From NCBI RefSeq assembly GCF_022317005.1, contig NZ_CP081006.1:4154001-4218000 (forward strand): a stretch of DNA of 64,000 bases, read 5' to 3'. The number at the start of each line of letters is the position of its first letter. Within the stretch, counting starts at the first letter, position 1. Source of the stretch: Mycobacterium sp. IDR2000157661. GTDB lineage: Bacteria > Actinomycetota > Actinomycetes > Mycobacteriales > Mycobacteriaceae. A model generated the notes under the pieces. That model was not told the DNA's origin. It saw only the letters and a list, made by a program, of their open reading frames with translations, and did no database searches. Made by a program: the position numbers and the translations under genes. Shown piece by piece: positions 24,214 through 33,103 of the stretch.

Positions 24214-26768
24214 TCTCGCTTGGTGGCGCGATACCGGTGTCCTTCGACCGTGCGCACCGACACGTTGAGCCGCTCGGCGATTTCGCGGTTCGACATCCCC
24301 CGCGCAGCCAGTGACAGCACTTCACGTTGACGGCCGGTCAGCAGGGTCGCTTCGACAGTCCGTAGTGCCGGGGTCGCCAGGCCTCCGCAGGTCTCGGCAA
24401 GTCTGTGGGCGCGCGACAGTTGAGTCAGTGCGGACCCGCGCTGATCTCGCCGCCGGTACGCGGTCGCCGCCTGCGCCGCTGCATCGGTGGCTGATGCGAG
24501 ATCGCCGAGCTCCTCGAATTCGCGCGACGCCTCAGACAACCTGTGCGGGTCACCTGTGGCCGCGCTGTCGGCATGTGCTGCCATGGCGGTTACTCGTCGT
24601 CCCTCGACAATGCTGCAGAGCTCGGCGAGTCGGGTCGCCGGATTCGGATCACCGAACCGGACAGCAGTGTGCAGGCACGCCGCCTCTTGTGCGAAATAGC
24701 CATTTTTCCTTGCGATCTCGGCGGCTCGCAGGCACTGTTGCACAGCGGCGGTCAATGCACCTTCGGCAGCCGACACCCAGGCTTCTGCCGTCAAACAGCG
24801 CGGCTCGAGGTACACAAAGGGGTTTGGCTCGGCCCTCAAGGCGGTCAGCACGGAGGCCGCTTCATCGACGTCGCCCATCATCGCCAGCGCCACAACGAGG
24901 TCGCACCGCGACAGCATCTCAGGCGATCTCACGTTGCCGATCTGAGTGAATATTTCAACCGCCTTCTCCAGCCTTTCTCGCGCCGACCGAACTCGCCCCA
25001 GGGCGAGTTGGACGTGTCCCACGAACATTGCGGCGTAGGCGGTCGAAGCGACGGAGGTGTCGATTGTTCGACGGGCGATGCGCTGGCTCAGCGCTTCCGC
25101 TTCTGAAAGCTGTCCGGCGAATATGAGGGCTTGGATGTAATGCTCGGTAAATCCCAACAACATCGGGGCGGCGCTGTGGGACACCTCGGCCAAGTGGTAG
25201 CCTTGTTCGGCGGCGTCAATCGCCTGACCGGTGCGGCCCGCATAGCCGAATGCCAGCACGAGCGCGTAGTAGGCGTTCATGGTCGCAACGTCTGAAAGAT
25301 TGCGGCCAAGAACTGCATTGGCGGCCTCCACCGCGGCCGGAACGGACCCTTCAGCCGCGTCGACCAATGCCCGGTAGGCTAGGAGGACACCATGCGACTC
25401 AGCTGGAAGCCGGGCTTGCGCATCGTCGAGCACCTGACGAGACCTGGCCGTCAGGCCCAGTACCCAGTAAAGGTTTGCGGCCCGGAACATCGCTAGGTTG
25501 GCGAACTCGGCGGGCGAGAAGCGCTGGTTGGTTACGTCCGCGACGATGCCTTCCGCTTCGGGCGCTCGTCCTATCTGATGCAAGGCGCACGCGTGGAGGT
25601 AAGTCGCCTCGTATGTCGGGTCGATACGCCGCGCTTCGCCCGCAAGTCGTTCTGCGAGTACAGGATTGATCAGTTGCATCGCGGCGCCGGCGGCTTGTGT
25701 GAGGAGCGCACCGTTGGGCGGCAGATCCGATTCCAGCGTCAGCAGGGCACGACGAAGGAGGTCCTGTGTGTCGCGGACCGCCCTGTCATCGAGCGCGCGC
25801 ACGACACGCCCGCGCAGGTATCGACCGCGCATCCCGGCGGTCTTCCAGCGGCGAACCTCACCGTAGAGGGGGTGGCCCAGCCGAGCTACAGCGCCGCTGC
25901 CGTCGTATTCGATCTCGACGAGACCTCGTGTTCGGGCGTGCTCGACCGACGACCACCCCACGATTTGCGCGAGCAGGTCACAATCCAACGGTCCGGCCAC
26001 TGTCAACAGGTCGATGACCTCGGCCAACGGCTCCGATAATGCGCCCATCTGGGCGGTCACCAGCTCCGCCAACTCCGTGAAATGCAACGGGTCGCCAGAC
26101 CATGACCAAAGGCCGTTTTCGACGCACCAATGCCTGCGCGCCAACTCCTGGTCGACGAGGTGGCGAAGGAACAGGACATTGCCCCGGGTCAGATTCCATA
26201 GCCGGGCGACGGTCGACGAGTCCACCGGTCCGTCGAGCACCCGCGTGAGGAGCCGGCCCGATTCCTCTTGTGTCAGCGCGGACAGGTGGATTCTTTCGAG
26301 ATACGAGTCCTTCCACAACGCGGTAATGGCATCGGGCGCTGGCTCGTGATTACGTACTGTCAGAACGACGTTCGCCAATTTGCGGTGCACGAGCTGGTGT
26401 ACGACAAAGGCCGAGAGATCGTCGAGTAGATGTGCGTCGTCTACCCCGATAACCACTGGACGAGCGTGCGGGGTCGCGGTCACGCCGTCGATGACGGAGC
26501 GCACCAACAACGTGGGATCAGCGCCGGTGTCACCGACCCAGGCCGAAAACGCACCGAGCGGCAGTGCCGATCCGGCCCTGGTCGCGACTACCCATCGGAT
26601 CTCGCACTGCGCTGATACCACTGCCAGGACCTCCCGCGCGAGTCGGCTCTTGCCGACTCCCGGATCTCCGGCAACGACCACTCCGGTATACGCACTGGAC
26701 CCGACCAAACGGTCCCCGATCTTTGCCACTTCCTCCGCACGACCAGTGAACGGCCAGTCGTTGCCCAC
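24207..26768 (-). CDS. Large LuxR-type ATPase regulator (LAL/MalT-like)
   Basis: 853 residues. An N-terminal STAND-type ATPase has Walker A GDPGVGKS near residue 34 and Walker B VVIGVDDAHLL near residue 104. A long helical TPR-like middle is followed by a C-terminal LuxR HTH (LTGRQREVLSLAARGMSNRE, then LNVSVRTVEGH). The protein ends soon after the recognition helix (RYRATKREA), some 10-20 residues earlier than most LuxR domains. Such regulators are usually activated by a ligand and ATP-driven oligomerisation. The gene lies 157 bases upstream of the repeat-protein gene on the same strand, so that is its probable target. Ligand unknown. Confidence 0.9.
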   Translation of the reverse strand: MGNDWPFTGRAEEVAKIGDRLVGSSAYTGVVVAGDPGVGKSRLAREVLAVVSAQCEIRWVVATRAGSALPLGAFSAWVGDTGADPTLLVRSVIDGVTATPHARPVVIGVDDAHLLDDLSAFVVHQLVHRKLANVVLTVRNHEPAPDAITALWKDSYLERIHLSALTQEESGRLLTRVLDGPVDSSTVARLWNLTRGNVLFLRHLVDQELARRHWCVENGLWSWSGDPLHFTELAELVTAQMGALSEPLAEVIDLLTVAGPLDCDLLAQIVGWSSVEHARTRGLVEIEYDGSGAVARLGHPLYGEVRRWKTAGMRGRYLRGRVVRALDDRAVRDTQDLLRRALLTLESDLPPNGALLTQAAGAAMQLINPVLAERLAGEARRIDPTYEATYLHACALHQIGRAPEAEGIVADVTNQRFSPAEFANLAMFRAANLYWVLGLTARSRQVLDDAQARLPAESHGVLLAYRALVDAAEGSVPAAVEAANAVLGRNLSDVATMNAYYALVLAFGYAGRTGQAIDAAEQGYHLAEVSHSAAPMLLGFTEHYIQALIFAGQLSEAEALSQRIARRTIDTSVASTAYAAMFVGHVQLALGRVRSARERLEKAVEIFTQIGNVRSPEMLSRCDLVVALAMMGDVDEAASVLTALRAEPNPFVYLEPRCLTAEAWVSAAEGALTAAVQQCLRAAEIARKNGYFAQEAACLHTAVRFGDPNPATRLAELCSIVEGRRVTAMAAHADSAATGDPHRLSEASREFEELGDLASATDAAAQAATAYRRRDQRGSALTQLSRAHRLAETCGGLATPALRTVEATLLTGRQREVLSLAARGMSNREIAERLNVSVRTVEGHRYRATKREA

Positions 26769-26964
26769 GAACGAATCGTAATTTCACCTAGCTGCGACGA
26801 CACTCCGAATGGCCACCTTTGAGCTATTGCCAGGACGCGTCGTACGCGTTGAAGACGTATAGACCGGCGTGGGCGTGAGCACAGGAGGAAACACCACCAC
26901 AGTTCCACGAAGCGACGACTGGAACACGTTTCAGTTCTGCCGTTGGACTGGGTACGCTGACCGG
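26769..26964. promoter_or_regulatory. Divergent intergenic region
   Basis: 196 bases between the start of the LuxR-type gene and the Zn-ribbon gene. It must hold both promoters; I see no clear hexamers or palindromes. The frame upstream of 26965 stays open to 26869 but reads as non-coding. Confidence 0.4.
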
Positions 26965-27402
26965 GTGTCAGCATCCACTCAACCGGCGATCGAAGGCTGG
27001 TTCGCGACCGATGGTTCGGGGCTGCCCTATCTGATCGGCGGCAAGTGTCATCAGTGCGGGACGTTCGTGTTCCCGCCGCGGGCCAACAACTGCCCGAATC
27101 CGGCGTGCGACGGTGATGAGCTGGCTCAGGTGCCGCTGTCGCGGCGCGGGACGCTGTGGAGCTACACCGAGAACCGTTACGCTCCCCCGCCGCCGTACCC
27201 GGCGCCCGATCCGTTCGAGCCGTTCGCCGTTGCCGCCGTCGAGTTGGCCGATGAGGGGCTCATCGTGCTGGGCAAGGTCACCGACGGCACGCTGGCCGCC
27301 GACCTGAAGGTGGGCATGCAGATGGAGTTGACCACGATGCCGTTGTATGTCGATGACGACGGCGTCGAACACGTCGTCTACGCCTGGAGGATCGCCCCAT
27401 GA
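26965..27402 (+). CDS. DUF35 Zn-ribbon/OB-fold protein (Rv1628c-like)
   Basis: 145 residues from a GTG at 26965. Four-Cys rubredoxin-like zinc ribbon (GKCHQCGTFVFPPRANNCPN, then C in PACDGDE) followed by an OB-fold with YTENRYAPPPPYP. DUF35 proteins form complexes with thiolase-like lipid-transfer proteins and recruit acyl-CoA substrates; in steroid side-chain degradation such pairs act as aldolases or thiolases. It overlaps the thiolase gene by ATGA, so a complex between the two is very likely. Equivalent to the Rv1628c-Rv1627c pair. Confidence 0.92.
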   Translation: MSASTQPAIEGWFATDGSGLPYLIGGKCHQCGTFVFPPRANNCPNPACDGDELAQVPLSRRGTLWSYTENRYAPPPPYPAPDPFEPFAVAAVELADEGLIVLGKVTDGTLAADLKVGMQMELTTMPLYVDDDGVEHVVYAWRIAP

Positions 27403-28598
27403 GTCCTGAGCCGCTCTACATCCTGGGCGCGGGTATGCATCCCTGGGGTAAGTGGGGCCGCGACTTCACCGAATACGGTGTGGTGGCCGCTCGCTCGGCG
27501 CTGGCCGAGGCCGGGCTGGACTGGCGACAGATCCAACTCGTCGCCGGCGCCGACACCATCCGCAACGGCTATCCGGGCTTCGTGGCAGGCGCCACCTTCG
27601 CCCAGAAGCTGGGCTGGAACGGTGTGCCGGTCAGCTCGAGTTACGCCGCGTGCGCCAGCGGGTCGCAGGCGCTGCAGAGCGCGCGGGCCCAGATTCTGGC
27701 CGGTTTCTGCGATGTGGCATTGGTCATCGGCGCCGACACCACCCCCAAGGGGTTCTTCGCCCCGGTCGGCGGCGAACGCCGCAACGACCCCGACTGGCAG
27801 CGCTTCCACCTGATCGGGGCGACCAACACCGTGTACTTCGCGTTGCTGGCCCGCAGGCGCATGGATCTCTACGGCGCCACGCTGGAGGACTTCGCGGCGG
27901 TGAAGGTCAAGAACGCCCGCCACGGGCTGGACAACCCGAACGCGCGGTACCGCAAGGAAGCCACCATCGACGACGTGCTGGCCAGCCCGGTGGTCTCCGA
28001 TCCGCTGCGGTTGCTGGACATCTGCGCGACCTCCGACGGGGCGGCGGCGCTCGTGGTGGCCAGCAAGTCCTTCGCCGAACAACACCTCGGCTCGCTCGAG
28101 GGGGTGCCCTCGGTGCGCGCGATCAGCACCGTCACCCCGCGGTATCCGCAGCATCTGCCCGAACTCCCAGACATCGCCACCGACTCCACCGCTGTGGTCA
28201 ACGCGCCCGAGCGGGCGTTCAAAGACCAGATTCTCGACGCGGCCTACGCCGAAGCCGGCATCGGACCCGAGGACCTGAGCATGGCCGAGGTCTACGACTT
28301 GTCCACCGCACTGGAGCTGGATTGGTACGAACACCTGGGCCTGTGTCCCAAGGGCGAGGCCGAACAGTTGCTGCGCAGCGGTGCCACCACCATCGGCGGC
28401 CGCATTCCGGTCAACCCGTCGGGTGGGCTGGCGTGTTTCGGAGAGGCCATCCCCGCGCAGGCCATCGCGCAGGTCTGCGAATTGACCTGGCAGCTCAAGG
28501 GCCAGGCCACCGGCCGCCAGGTCGAGGGTGCCACCGTCGGAATCACCGCGAACCAGGGCCTTTTCGGACACGGCTCGTCCGTGATCGTTGCCCGTTAG
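27399..28598 (+). CDS. Thiolase-like lipid-transfer protein (Rv1627c-like)
   Basis: 399 residues of the SCP2-thiolase/Ltp group. Features are the nucleophile Cys in SYAACASGSQAL, the NPSGGLACFGEAIPAQ segment with the second Cys region, and HG in GLFGHGSSV. It would catalyse carbon-carbon bond cleavage or condensation of acyl-CoA substrates with its DUF35 partner. The substrate (steroid, fatty or other) cannot be read from sequence. The 3' end overlaps the next gene by 11 bases. Confidence 0.92.
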   Translation: MSPEPLYILGAGMHPWGKWGRDFTEYGVVAARSALAEAGLDWRQIQLVAGADTIRNGYPGFVAGATFAQKLGWNGVPVSSSYAACASGSQALQSARAQILAGFCDVALVIGADTTPKGFFAPVGGERRNDPDWQRFHLIGATNTVYFALLARRRMDLYGATLEDFAAVKVKNARHGLDNPNARYRKEATIDDVLASPVVSDPLRLLDICATSDGAAALVVASKSFAEQHLGSLEGVPSVRAISTVTPRYPQHLPELPDIATDSTAVVNAPERAFKDQILDAAYAEAGIGPEDLSMAEVYDLSTALELDWYEHLGLCPKGEAEQLLRSGATTIGGRIPVNPSGGLACFGEAIPAQAIAQVCELTWQLKGQATGRQVEGATVGITANQGLFGHGSSVIVAR

Positions 28599-29280
28599 CG
28601 AGTTTGCGCCCTACGGCGCCTCGTACTGGGGCGCGCTGGCGGTGTTCGCCCTGGGCGCCGCGCTGCTGGTGTGGGTCGGGCGCAGGCAGTCCGAGCAGCA
28701 GGCGCGCCGCTTCGGGCGAATCCTCGGTGCCGTCACCGCGGCCATCTACGCCGCGATCCTGGTCTACAACCTGATTCCGCCCGACATCGGCTACTCCGTC
28801 CCACTTCAGTTGACCGACCTCGCGACCGTTGTCGCCGCTTATGCGCTGTGGTCGCAGCGGACGTGGGCCTACACGCTGACCTACTACTGGGGCCTGGTGC
28901 TCAGCGTGCAGGCGTTGATCACCCCGGTGTTGCGGGGACCTGACTTCCCCCACTACCAATTTCTGGCGTTCTATGCGATCCACTTGATCGTCGTGTGGGC
29001 CGCGATCTATCTGACCTGGGGCCGCCGCATGCGGCCCGACTGGCACGGCTACCGGTTCGCTGTGCTGGTCACCACGATGTGGGTGGCGGTCACCGTCGCG
29101 TTCAATGCCGTCGCGGACACCAACTACGGCTTCCTCAACGCCAAGCCCGCCTCCGCGTCCCTGCTGGATTTCATGGGTCCCTGGCCGGTGTATCTCGTCG
29201 TGGCGGCGGCGTTGGTGTTCACGGTCTGGGCGCTGATGACGTGGCCGTGGGTGCGTCGCCGCTATGCGACGCCGAGGTAG
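28588..29280 (+). CDS. TIGR02206/YwaF-like membrane protein
   Basis: 230 residues, six to seven membrane helices, with SVPLQLTDLATVVAAYAL and NTNYGFLN-type segments (here DTNYGFLNAKP) characteristic of the YwaF/TIGR02206 family of integral membrane proteins of unknown function. Start is a TTG at 28588 inside the thiolase stop region; no better start is available without losing the first helix. Last gene of the three-gene run; its end overlaps the convergent livF by 19 bases. Confidence 0.85.
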   Translation: MPVSEFAPYGASYWGALAVFALGAALLVWVGRRQSEQQARRFGRILGAVTAAIYAAILVYNLIPPDIGYSVPLQLTDLATVVAAYALWSQRTWAYTLTYYWGLVLSVQALITPVLRGPDFPHYQFLAFYAIHLIVVWAAIYLTWGRRMRPDWHGYRFAVLVTTMWVAVTVAFNAVADTNYGFLNAKPASASLLDFMGPWPVYLVVAAALVFTVWALMTWPWVRRRYATPR

Positions 29281-30017
29281 GCGGCGCGGATGCTGTCGTC
29301 GTCGAGCAGTTCTCGCGCGTTGCCCTCCCGGGTCACCTCGCCGGTTTCCAGGATGTAGGCGCGGTCCGATCGGCTCAGCGCCTGTTGGGCGTTCTGCTCC
29401 ACCAGCAGCACCGTGGTGCCCTTGGCGTTGATCTCGGCGATGATCTTGAAGATATGCGAGATCACCATCGGCGCAAGGCCCATCGACGGTTCGTCGAGCA
29501 GCAACACGCGCGGGCGGGCCATCAACGCCCGGCCGATCGACAGCATCTGCTGTTCGCCGCCAGACAGTGTGCCGCCGACCTGGCTGCGCCGCTCGGCCAG
29601 CCGCGGGAAGGTCTCCAGCACCCAGTCCAGCCTCGCCCGATGCTCCTGCTTGGAATCGAACTTCCTTCCATAGCAGCCCATTTCGAGGTTCTCGACGACC
29701 GTCATGCCAGGGAAGACCCCGCGTCCTTCCGGGGCCTGCACCAACCCGCGGATTGCGCGGTGGTGCGCCTTGACCTTGCTGATGTCGTCGCCTTCGAACC
29801 AGATCGATCCGGAGGTCAGTGGCAGCAACCCGGAGATCGCCCGCATCGTGGTGGTCTTGCCTGCGCCGTTGGAACCCAGGAGTGTAACCAGTTCGCCCTC
29901 GTGCACCGTCAGCGAGATTCCGTGCAGCGCAAGGATTCGCCCGTACTGCACGACGATGTCACGCAGTTCGAGCACCACGGGTCGCTGGCTTTGCGTTCGA
30001 TCACTCGACTGTGTCAT
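29262..30017 (-). CDS. livF: Branched-chain amino acid ABC transporter ATPase
   Basis: 251 residues. Walker A GSNGAGKTT, Q-loop in LVQAPEGRGVFPGMTV (LivF-specific), signature LSGGEQQMLSIGRAL, Walker B VLLLDEPSMGL. One of the two nucleotide-binding subunits of a LIV-type importer. The end of the livKHMGF operon; the start overlaps livG by 17 bases. Confidence 0.96.
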   Translation of the reverse strand: MTQSSDRTQSQRPVVLELRDIVVQYGRILALHGISLTVHEGELVTLLGSNGAGKTTTMRAISGLLPLTSGSIWFEGDDISKVKAHHRAIRGLVQAPEGRGVFPGMTVVENLEMGCYGRKFDSKQEHRARLDWVLETFPRLAERRSQVGGTLSGGEQQMLSIGRALMARPRVLLLDEPSMGLAPMVISHIFKIIAEINAKGTTVLLVEQNAQQALSRSDRAYILETGEVTREGNARELLDDDSIRAAYLGVA

Positions 30018-30828
30018 CGGGCACTCCCAGATAGGCTGCGATGACCGTCGGGTCTTCGCGGATCTCGGCGGGCAGGCCTTCGGCGATCTTGCGGCCGAAC
30101 TCGAGCACCACGATGCGGTCGGTCACGCCCATCACCAGCCGCATGTCGTGTTCGATCAGCAACACGGTGTACCCGTCGTCGCGGATCTTCTGGATCAGCT
30201 CGATGAGTGCGGCCTTCTCGCGCGGGTTGAACCCGGCCGCGGGCTCGTCGAGGCACAGCAGCTTGGGCTCGGTGGCCAGTGCGCGTGCGATCTCGAGGCG
30301 TCGCTGATCGCCGTACGGCAGGTTCCTCGCCTTCTCCTCACCGCGGTGCGCGATCCCGACGAAATGCAGCAGCGCCGCGGCGCGTTCGACGGCCGAACGT
30401 TCCTCGCGGCGATGGCGCGGGGTCCGTAGCAGGGCGCCGGGTACCGAGGTGAAGTGCCTGGCGTCGGTGCCCACCATGACGTTCTCCAGCGCTGTCATCT
30501 CGCCCCACAGCCGGATGTTCTGGAAGGTGCGCGCGATCCCGCGGCGGGTGATCTGGTGGCGCTTGATCCGGCCCAGCGGGGCGCCGTCGAAGGTGACCGT
30601 TCCGGACGCCGGTCGGTACACGCCGGTGATGGCGTTGAAGCAGGTGGTTTTTCCCGCACCGTTCGGGCCGATCATGCCCAGGATCTCGCCACGCCGGATG
30701 TCGAAGGTCAGCGAGTCCAGCGCGATGAGGCCGCCGAACCGGACGGTCAGATCGTTGGTCTGAAGCAGTACCTCGCCCTCGGCCGCCCGAATGTCACGGT
30801 GTACTCCGGCGACTTCCTCGATTGTCAC
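30001..30828 (-). CDS. livG: Branched-chain amino acid ABC transporter ATPase
   Basis: 275 residues from the GTG at 30828, which overlaps the livM stop (GTGA); the frame upstream lies inside livM and was dropped. Walker A GPNGAGKTT, LivG-type Q-loop region GIARTFQNIRLWGEMTALEN, signature-like NLPYGDQRRLEIARAL (no canonical LSGGQ, as usual for LivG), Walker B LLCLDEPAAGFNP. Pairs with LivF to power LivHM. Confidence 0.96.
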   Translation of the reverse strand: MTIEEVAGVHRDIRAAEGEVLLQTNDLTVRFGGLIALDSLTFDIRRGEILGMIGPNGAGKTTCFNAITGVYRPASGTVTFDGAPLGRIKRHQITRRGIARTFQNIRLWGEMTALENVMVGTDARHFTSVPGALLRTPRHRREERSAVERAAALLHFVGIAHRGEEKARNLPYGDQRRLEIARALATEPKLLCLDEPAAGFNPREKAALIELIQKIRDDGYTVLLIEHDMRLVMGVTDRIVVLEFGRKIAEGLPAEIREDPTVIAAYLGVPDDTVE

Positions 30829-31994
30829 CGAACCGACTCCTTCTCCGGGGCAGCCAACAGCCGACGCGCCGCTTTGCCGTAGGACAGCAACTGCTGGCGA
30901 GCCGGGAACAACCCCTGCGGCCGGAAGATCATCAGCACGACCAACGCTATACCGAAGAACAGATACTTCAGGTCGCCCAGGTTGACGCCCAGGAACTCGA
31001 CTCCCAGCAGGCGGTTGGGCAGGTACACGATGACGAACGCACCGACGATCACGCCGAGCTTGTTGCCCTGTCCACCGAGCACCACGGCGCACAGGAACAG
31101 CATCGAGTTGATGATGTTGAACGTCGGAGGCGCCACGAACTGTACCTGGCCGGCATACAACGCTCCGGACAGTCCTCCGATGGCTGCGCCGATCACGAAG
31201 GCCCACAGCTTGAACCGGAAGGCGTTGACGCCCATGATCTCGGCGGCGTCCTCGTCCTCACGGACGGCTATCCACGCGCGTCCGACGCGGCTGCGTTCGA
31301 GGTTGCCGACGAGCATCAGGATGACGACGATGAGCACCAGGCCCAGCCAGAACCACCAGGTGCCGTAGTTGGCGTCTCCCGTGGAGTTCGCGCTCGAGAA
31401 GACACCCTCGGGAAGGCGCTGCGTCTCTCCGACGCGGGGGTACTCGACGCCGGGAAGCCCTCGCGGGCCGTTGGTCACGTCGGCGAGATTGTCCGCCAGC
31501 AACCGGATGATCTCGCCGAACCCGAGCGTGACGATCGCCAGGTAGTCGCCGCGTAAGCGCAGCGTCGGAGTCCCGAGGATGAGGCCGGCCAGTGCCGTGA
31601 TCGCCATCGCCAGGGGCACACACGACAGCCAGGCCCAGTCCTCGCTGAAGAACCCGTCGGGTCCGGTCCTGTTCCACGGGCTGCTCGGGCTGGTCAGTAG
31701 GGCGACCGTGTAGGCGCCGACGGCATAGAACCCGACATAGCCCAAGTCGAGCAGACCGGCTTGGCCTACAACGACATTGAGACCGATCGCGATGATTGCG
31801 ACCATCGCGAACTGTGCCATGGTGCCGCCGAAGCTGATGTTGGGGGTGTTGAGAAACGGCGGTGGAAACAGGGGCAACAGCGCCAGTGCGCCGAACGCCA
31901 GTGCGCCGAATCCCCACTTCTGCACCCGCGACAATCCGTCCCACCATCGGCGAAGCGCGTCGCCGGGGGCCAGGAGCTTGTCGCTCGCCTTCAT
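30825..31994 (-). CDS. livM: Branched-chain amino acid ABC permease
   Basis: 389 residues from the ATG at 31994 that overlaps the livH stop (ATGA). About ten membrane helices, with the LivM features GLNVVVGQAGLLDLGYVGFYAVGAY (split: VVVGQAGLLDLG, then YVGFYAVGAY) and the C-terminal MIFRPQGLF. An extracytoplasmic insertion around GVFSSANSTGDANYG is typical of the family. Confidence 0.95.
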   Translation of the reverse strand: MKASDKLLAPGDALRRWWDGLSRVQKWGFGALAFGALALLPLFPPPFLNTPNISFGGTMAQFAMVAIIAIGLNVVVGQAGLLDLGYVGFYAVGAYTVALLTSPSSPWNRTGPDGFFSEDWAWLSCVPLAMAITALAGLILGTPTLRLRGDYLAIVTLGFGEIIRLLADNLADVTNGPRGLPGVEYPRVGETQRLPEGVFSSANSTGDANYGTWWFWLGLVLIVVILMLVGNLERSRVGRAWIAVREDEDAAEIMGVNAFRFKLWAFVIGAAIGGLSGALYAGQVQFVAPPTFNIINSMLFLCAVVLGGQGNKLGVIVGAFVIVYLPNRLLGVEFLGVNLGDLKYLFFGIALVVLMIFRPQGLFPARQQLLSYGKAARRLLAAPEKESVR

Positions 31995-33025
31995 GCCCGG
32001 GCCTTTCCGAGGCTCTCTCCGAGGATGCCGGTAGGACGGAACAACAGCACCAACACCAGCAGCACGAACGCCACGACGTCGCGCCACTGGGTCCCGAACA
32101 CCGCCTGGCCGTAGTTCTCCATGATGCCGAGTAACAGGCCGCCGAGTAGCGCGCCGCGCAGATTGCCGATACCCCCTAGTACGGCGGCCGAGAACGCCTT
32201 GATACCGAGCAGGAATCCGCCCGAGTAGATGATGCCCTGAGGCACCTTGAGGGTGTAGAGCAGTGCCGCAGCACCGGCGAGCAGTCCCCCGATCAGGAAG
32301 GTCGTCATGATGACGCGCTCGCGGGACACCCCCATCAAGGTCGCAGTGGTCGGGTCCTGGGCAACCGCGCGGATACCACGGCCGAATTTCGTGCGGTTGA
32401 TCGCGACGTCGGTCATGAGGGCCAAGACCAGCGCCGCCACGACGATGATCAGCGTGATGTTGGTGACCGCCGCATCGAAGATCGCGAACTGAGTCTCGGG
32501 CTCCACCAGGCGAATCGGCTGCTGCGCGTTGGACCCACCGTAGCCGTCGATGATCTCGGGGAGAATGAAGTGAACGAATTCCTGTAGTGCGAAGGACATG
32601 CCGATCGCGGTGATCAGGAACGAGAGCCGTTCGGCGTTGCGTCTGCGCAGCGGACGGTACGCCACCGCTTCCAGGCCGACTGCGGTCGCACCGGACACCA
32701 GCATCGCGAACGCCATCGCGATGGCCAGATACAGCACCGTCAGCGCGATGCCGACGTCATAGGTGTTGCCGCTCGGTGTGAAACCCAGAATCATGTCCAG
32801 GCAGAAGTAGGCGCCGAACATGCCGAGCATGAACACCTCGGAGTGGGCGAAGTTGATCAGTTTGAGCACGCCGTACACCAGCGTGTACCCGACCGCGACC
32901 AGAGCGTAGATGGCACCCCAGGACAGACCGTCGATCGTCAACTGCCAGAAGCCCTCTCGCAGGCCCTCCAGGTTGAAGCTGATGTTGGCAAGGCAGGCGT
33001 ACTGGTCGACGCACTGGGGACTCAT
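31991..33025 (-). CDS. livH: Branched-chain amino acid ABC permease
   Basis: 344 residues, about eight helices, LivH landmarks GAIYALVAVGYTLVYGVLKL, NFAHSEVFMLG, and GLEAVAYRPLRRRNAERLSF. Starts 78 bases after livK, with a strong hairpin between them. Forms the membrane channel with LivM. Confidence 0.95.
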   Translation of the reverse strand: MSPQCVDQYACLANISFNLEGLREGFWQLTIDGLSWGAIYALVAVGYTLVYGVLKLINFAHSEVFMLGMFGAYFCLDMILGFTPSGNTYDVGIALTVLYLAIAMAFAMLVSGATAVGLEAVAYRPLRRRNAERLSFLITAIGMSFALQEFVHFILPEIIDGYGGSNAQQPIRLVEPETQFAIFDAAVTNITLIIVVAALVLALMTDVAINRTKFGRGIRAVAQDPTTATLMGVSRERVIMTTFLIGGLLAGAAALLYTLKVPQGIIYSGGFLLGIKAFSAAVLGGIGNLRGALLGGLLLGIMENYGQAVFGTQWRDVVAFVLLVLVLLFRPTGILGESLGKARA

Positions 33026-33059
33026 CCGGCGGCGGGCTCCTCGAAGGCTGGTGACGAGA

Positions 33060-33090
33060 ACGCGTCCGAGCCGTGCGGTCTCGGACGCGT
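33060..33090 (-). terminator. Hairpin between livK and livH
   Basis: Perfect 11-bp stem ACGCGTCCGAG / CTCGGACGCGT with a 9-base loop, between the livK stop (33104) and the livH start (33025). Placement after the binding-protein gene is typical of an attenuating or mRNA-stabilising structure that keeps LivK in excess over the permease. Confidence 0.7.
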
Positions 33091-33103
33091 CCTCGGTCGG
33101 TCG

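Noticed and set aside
30829..31206. Longer start for livG
   Set aside because: That stretch is out of frame within livM; the GTGA overlap at 30825-30828 is the natural coupled start.
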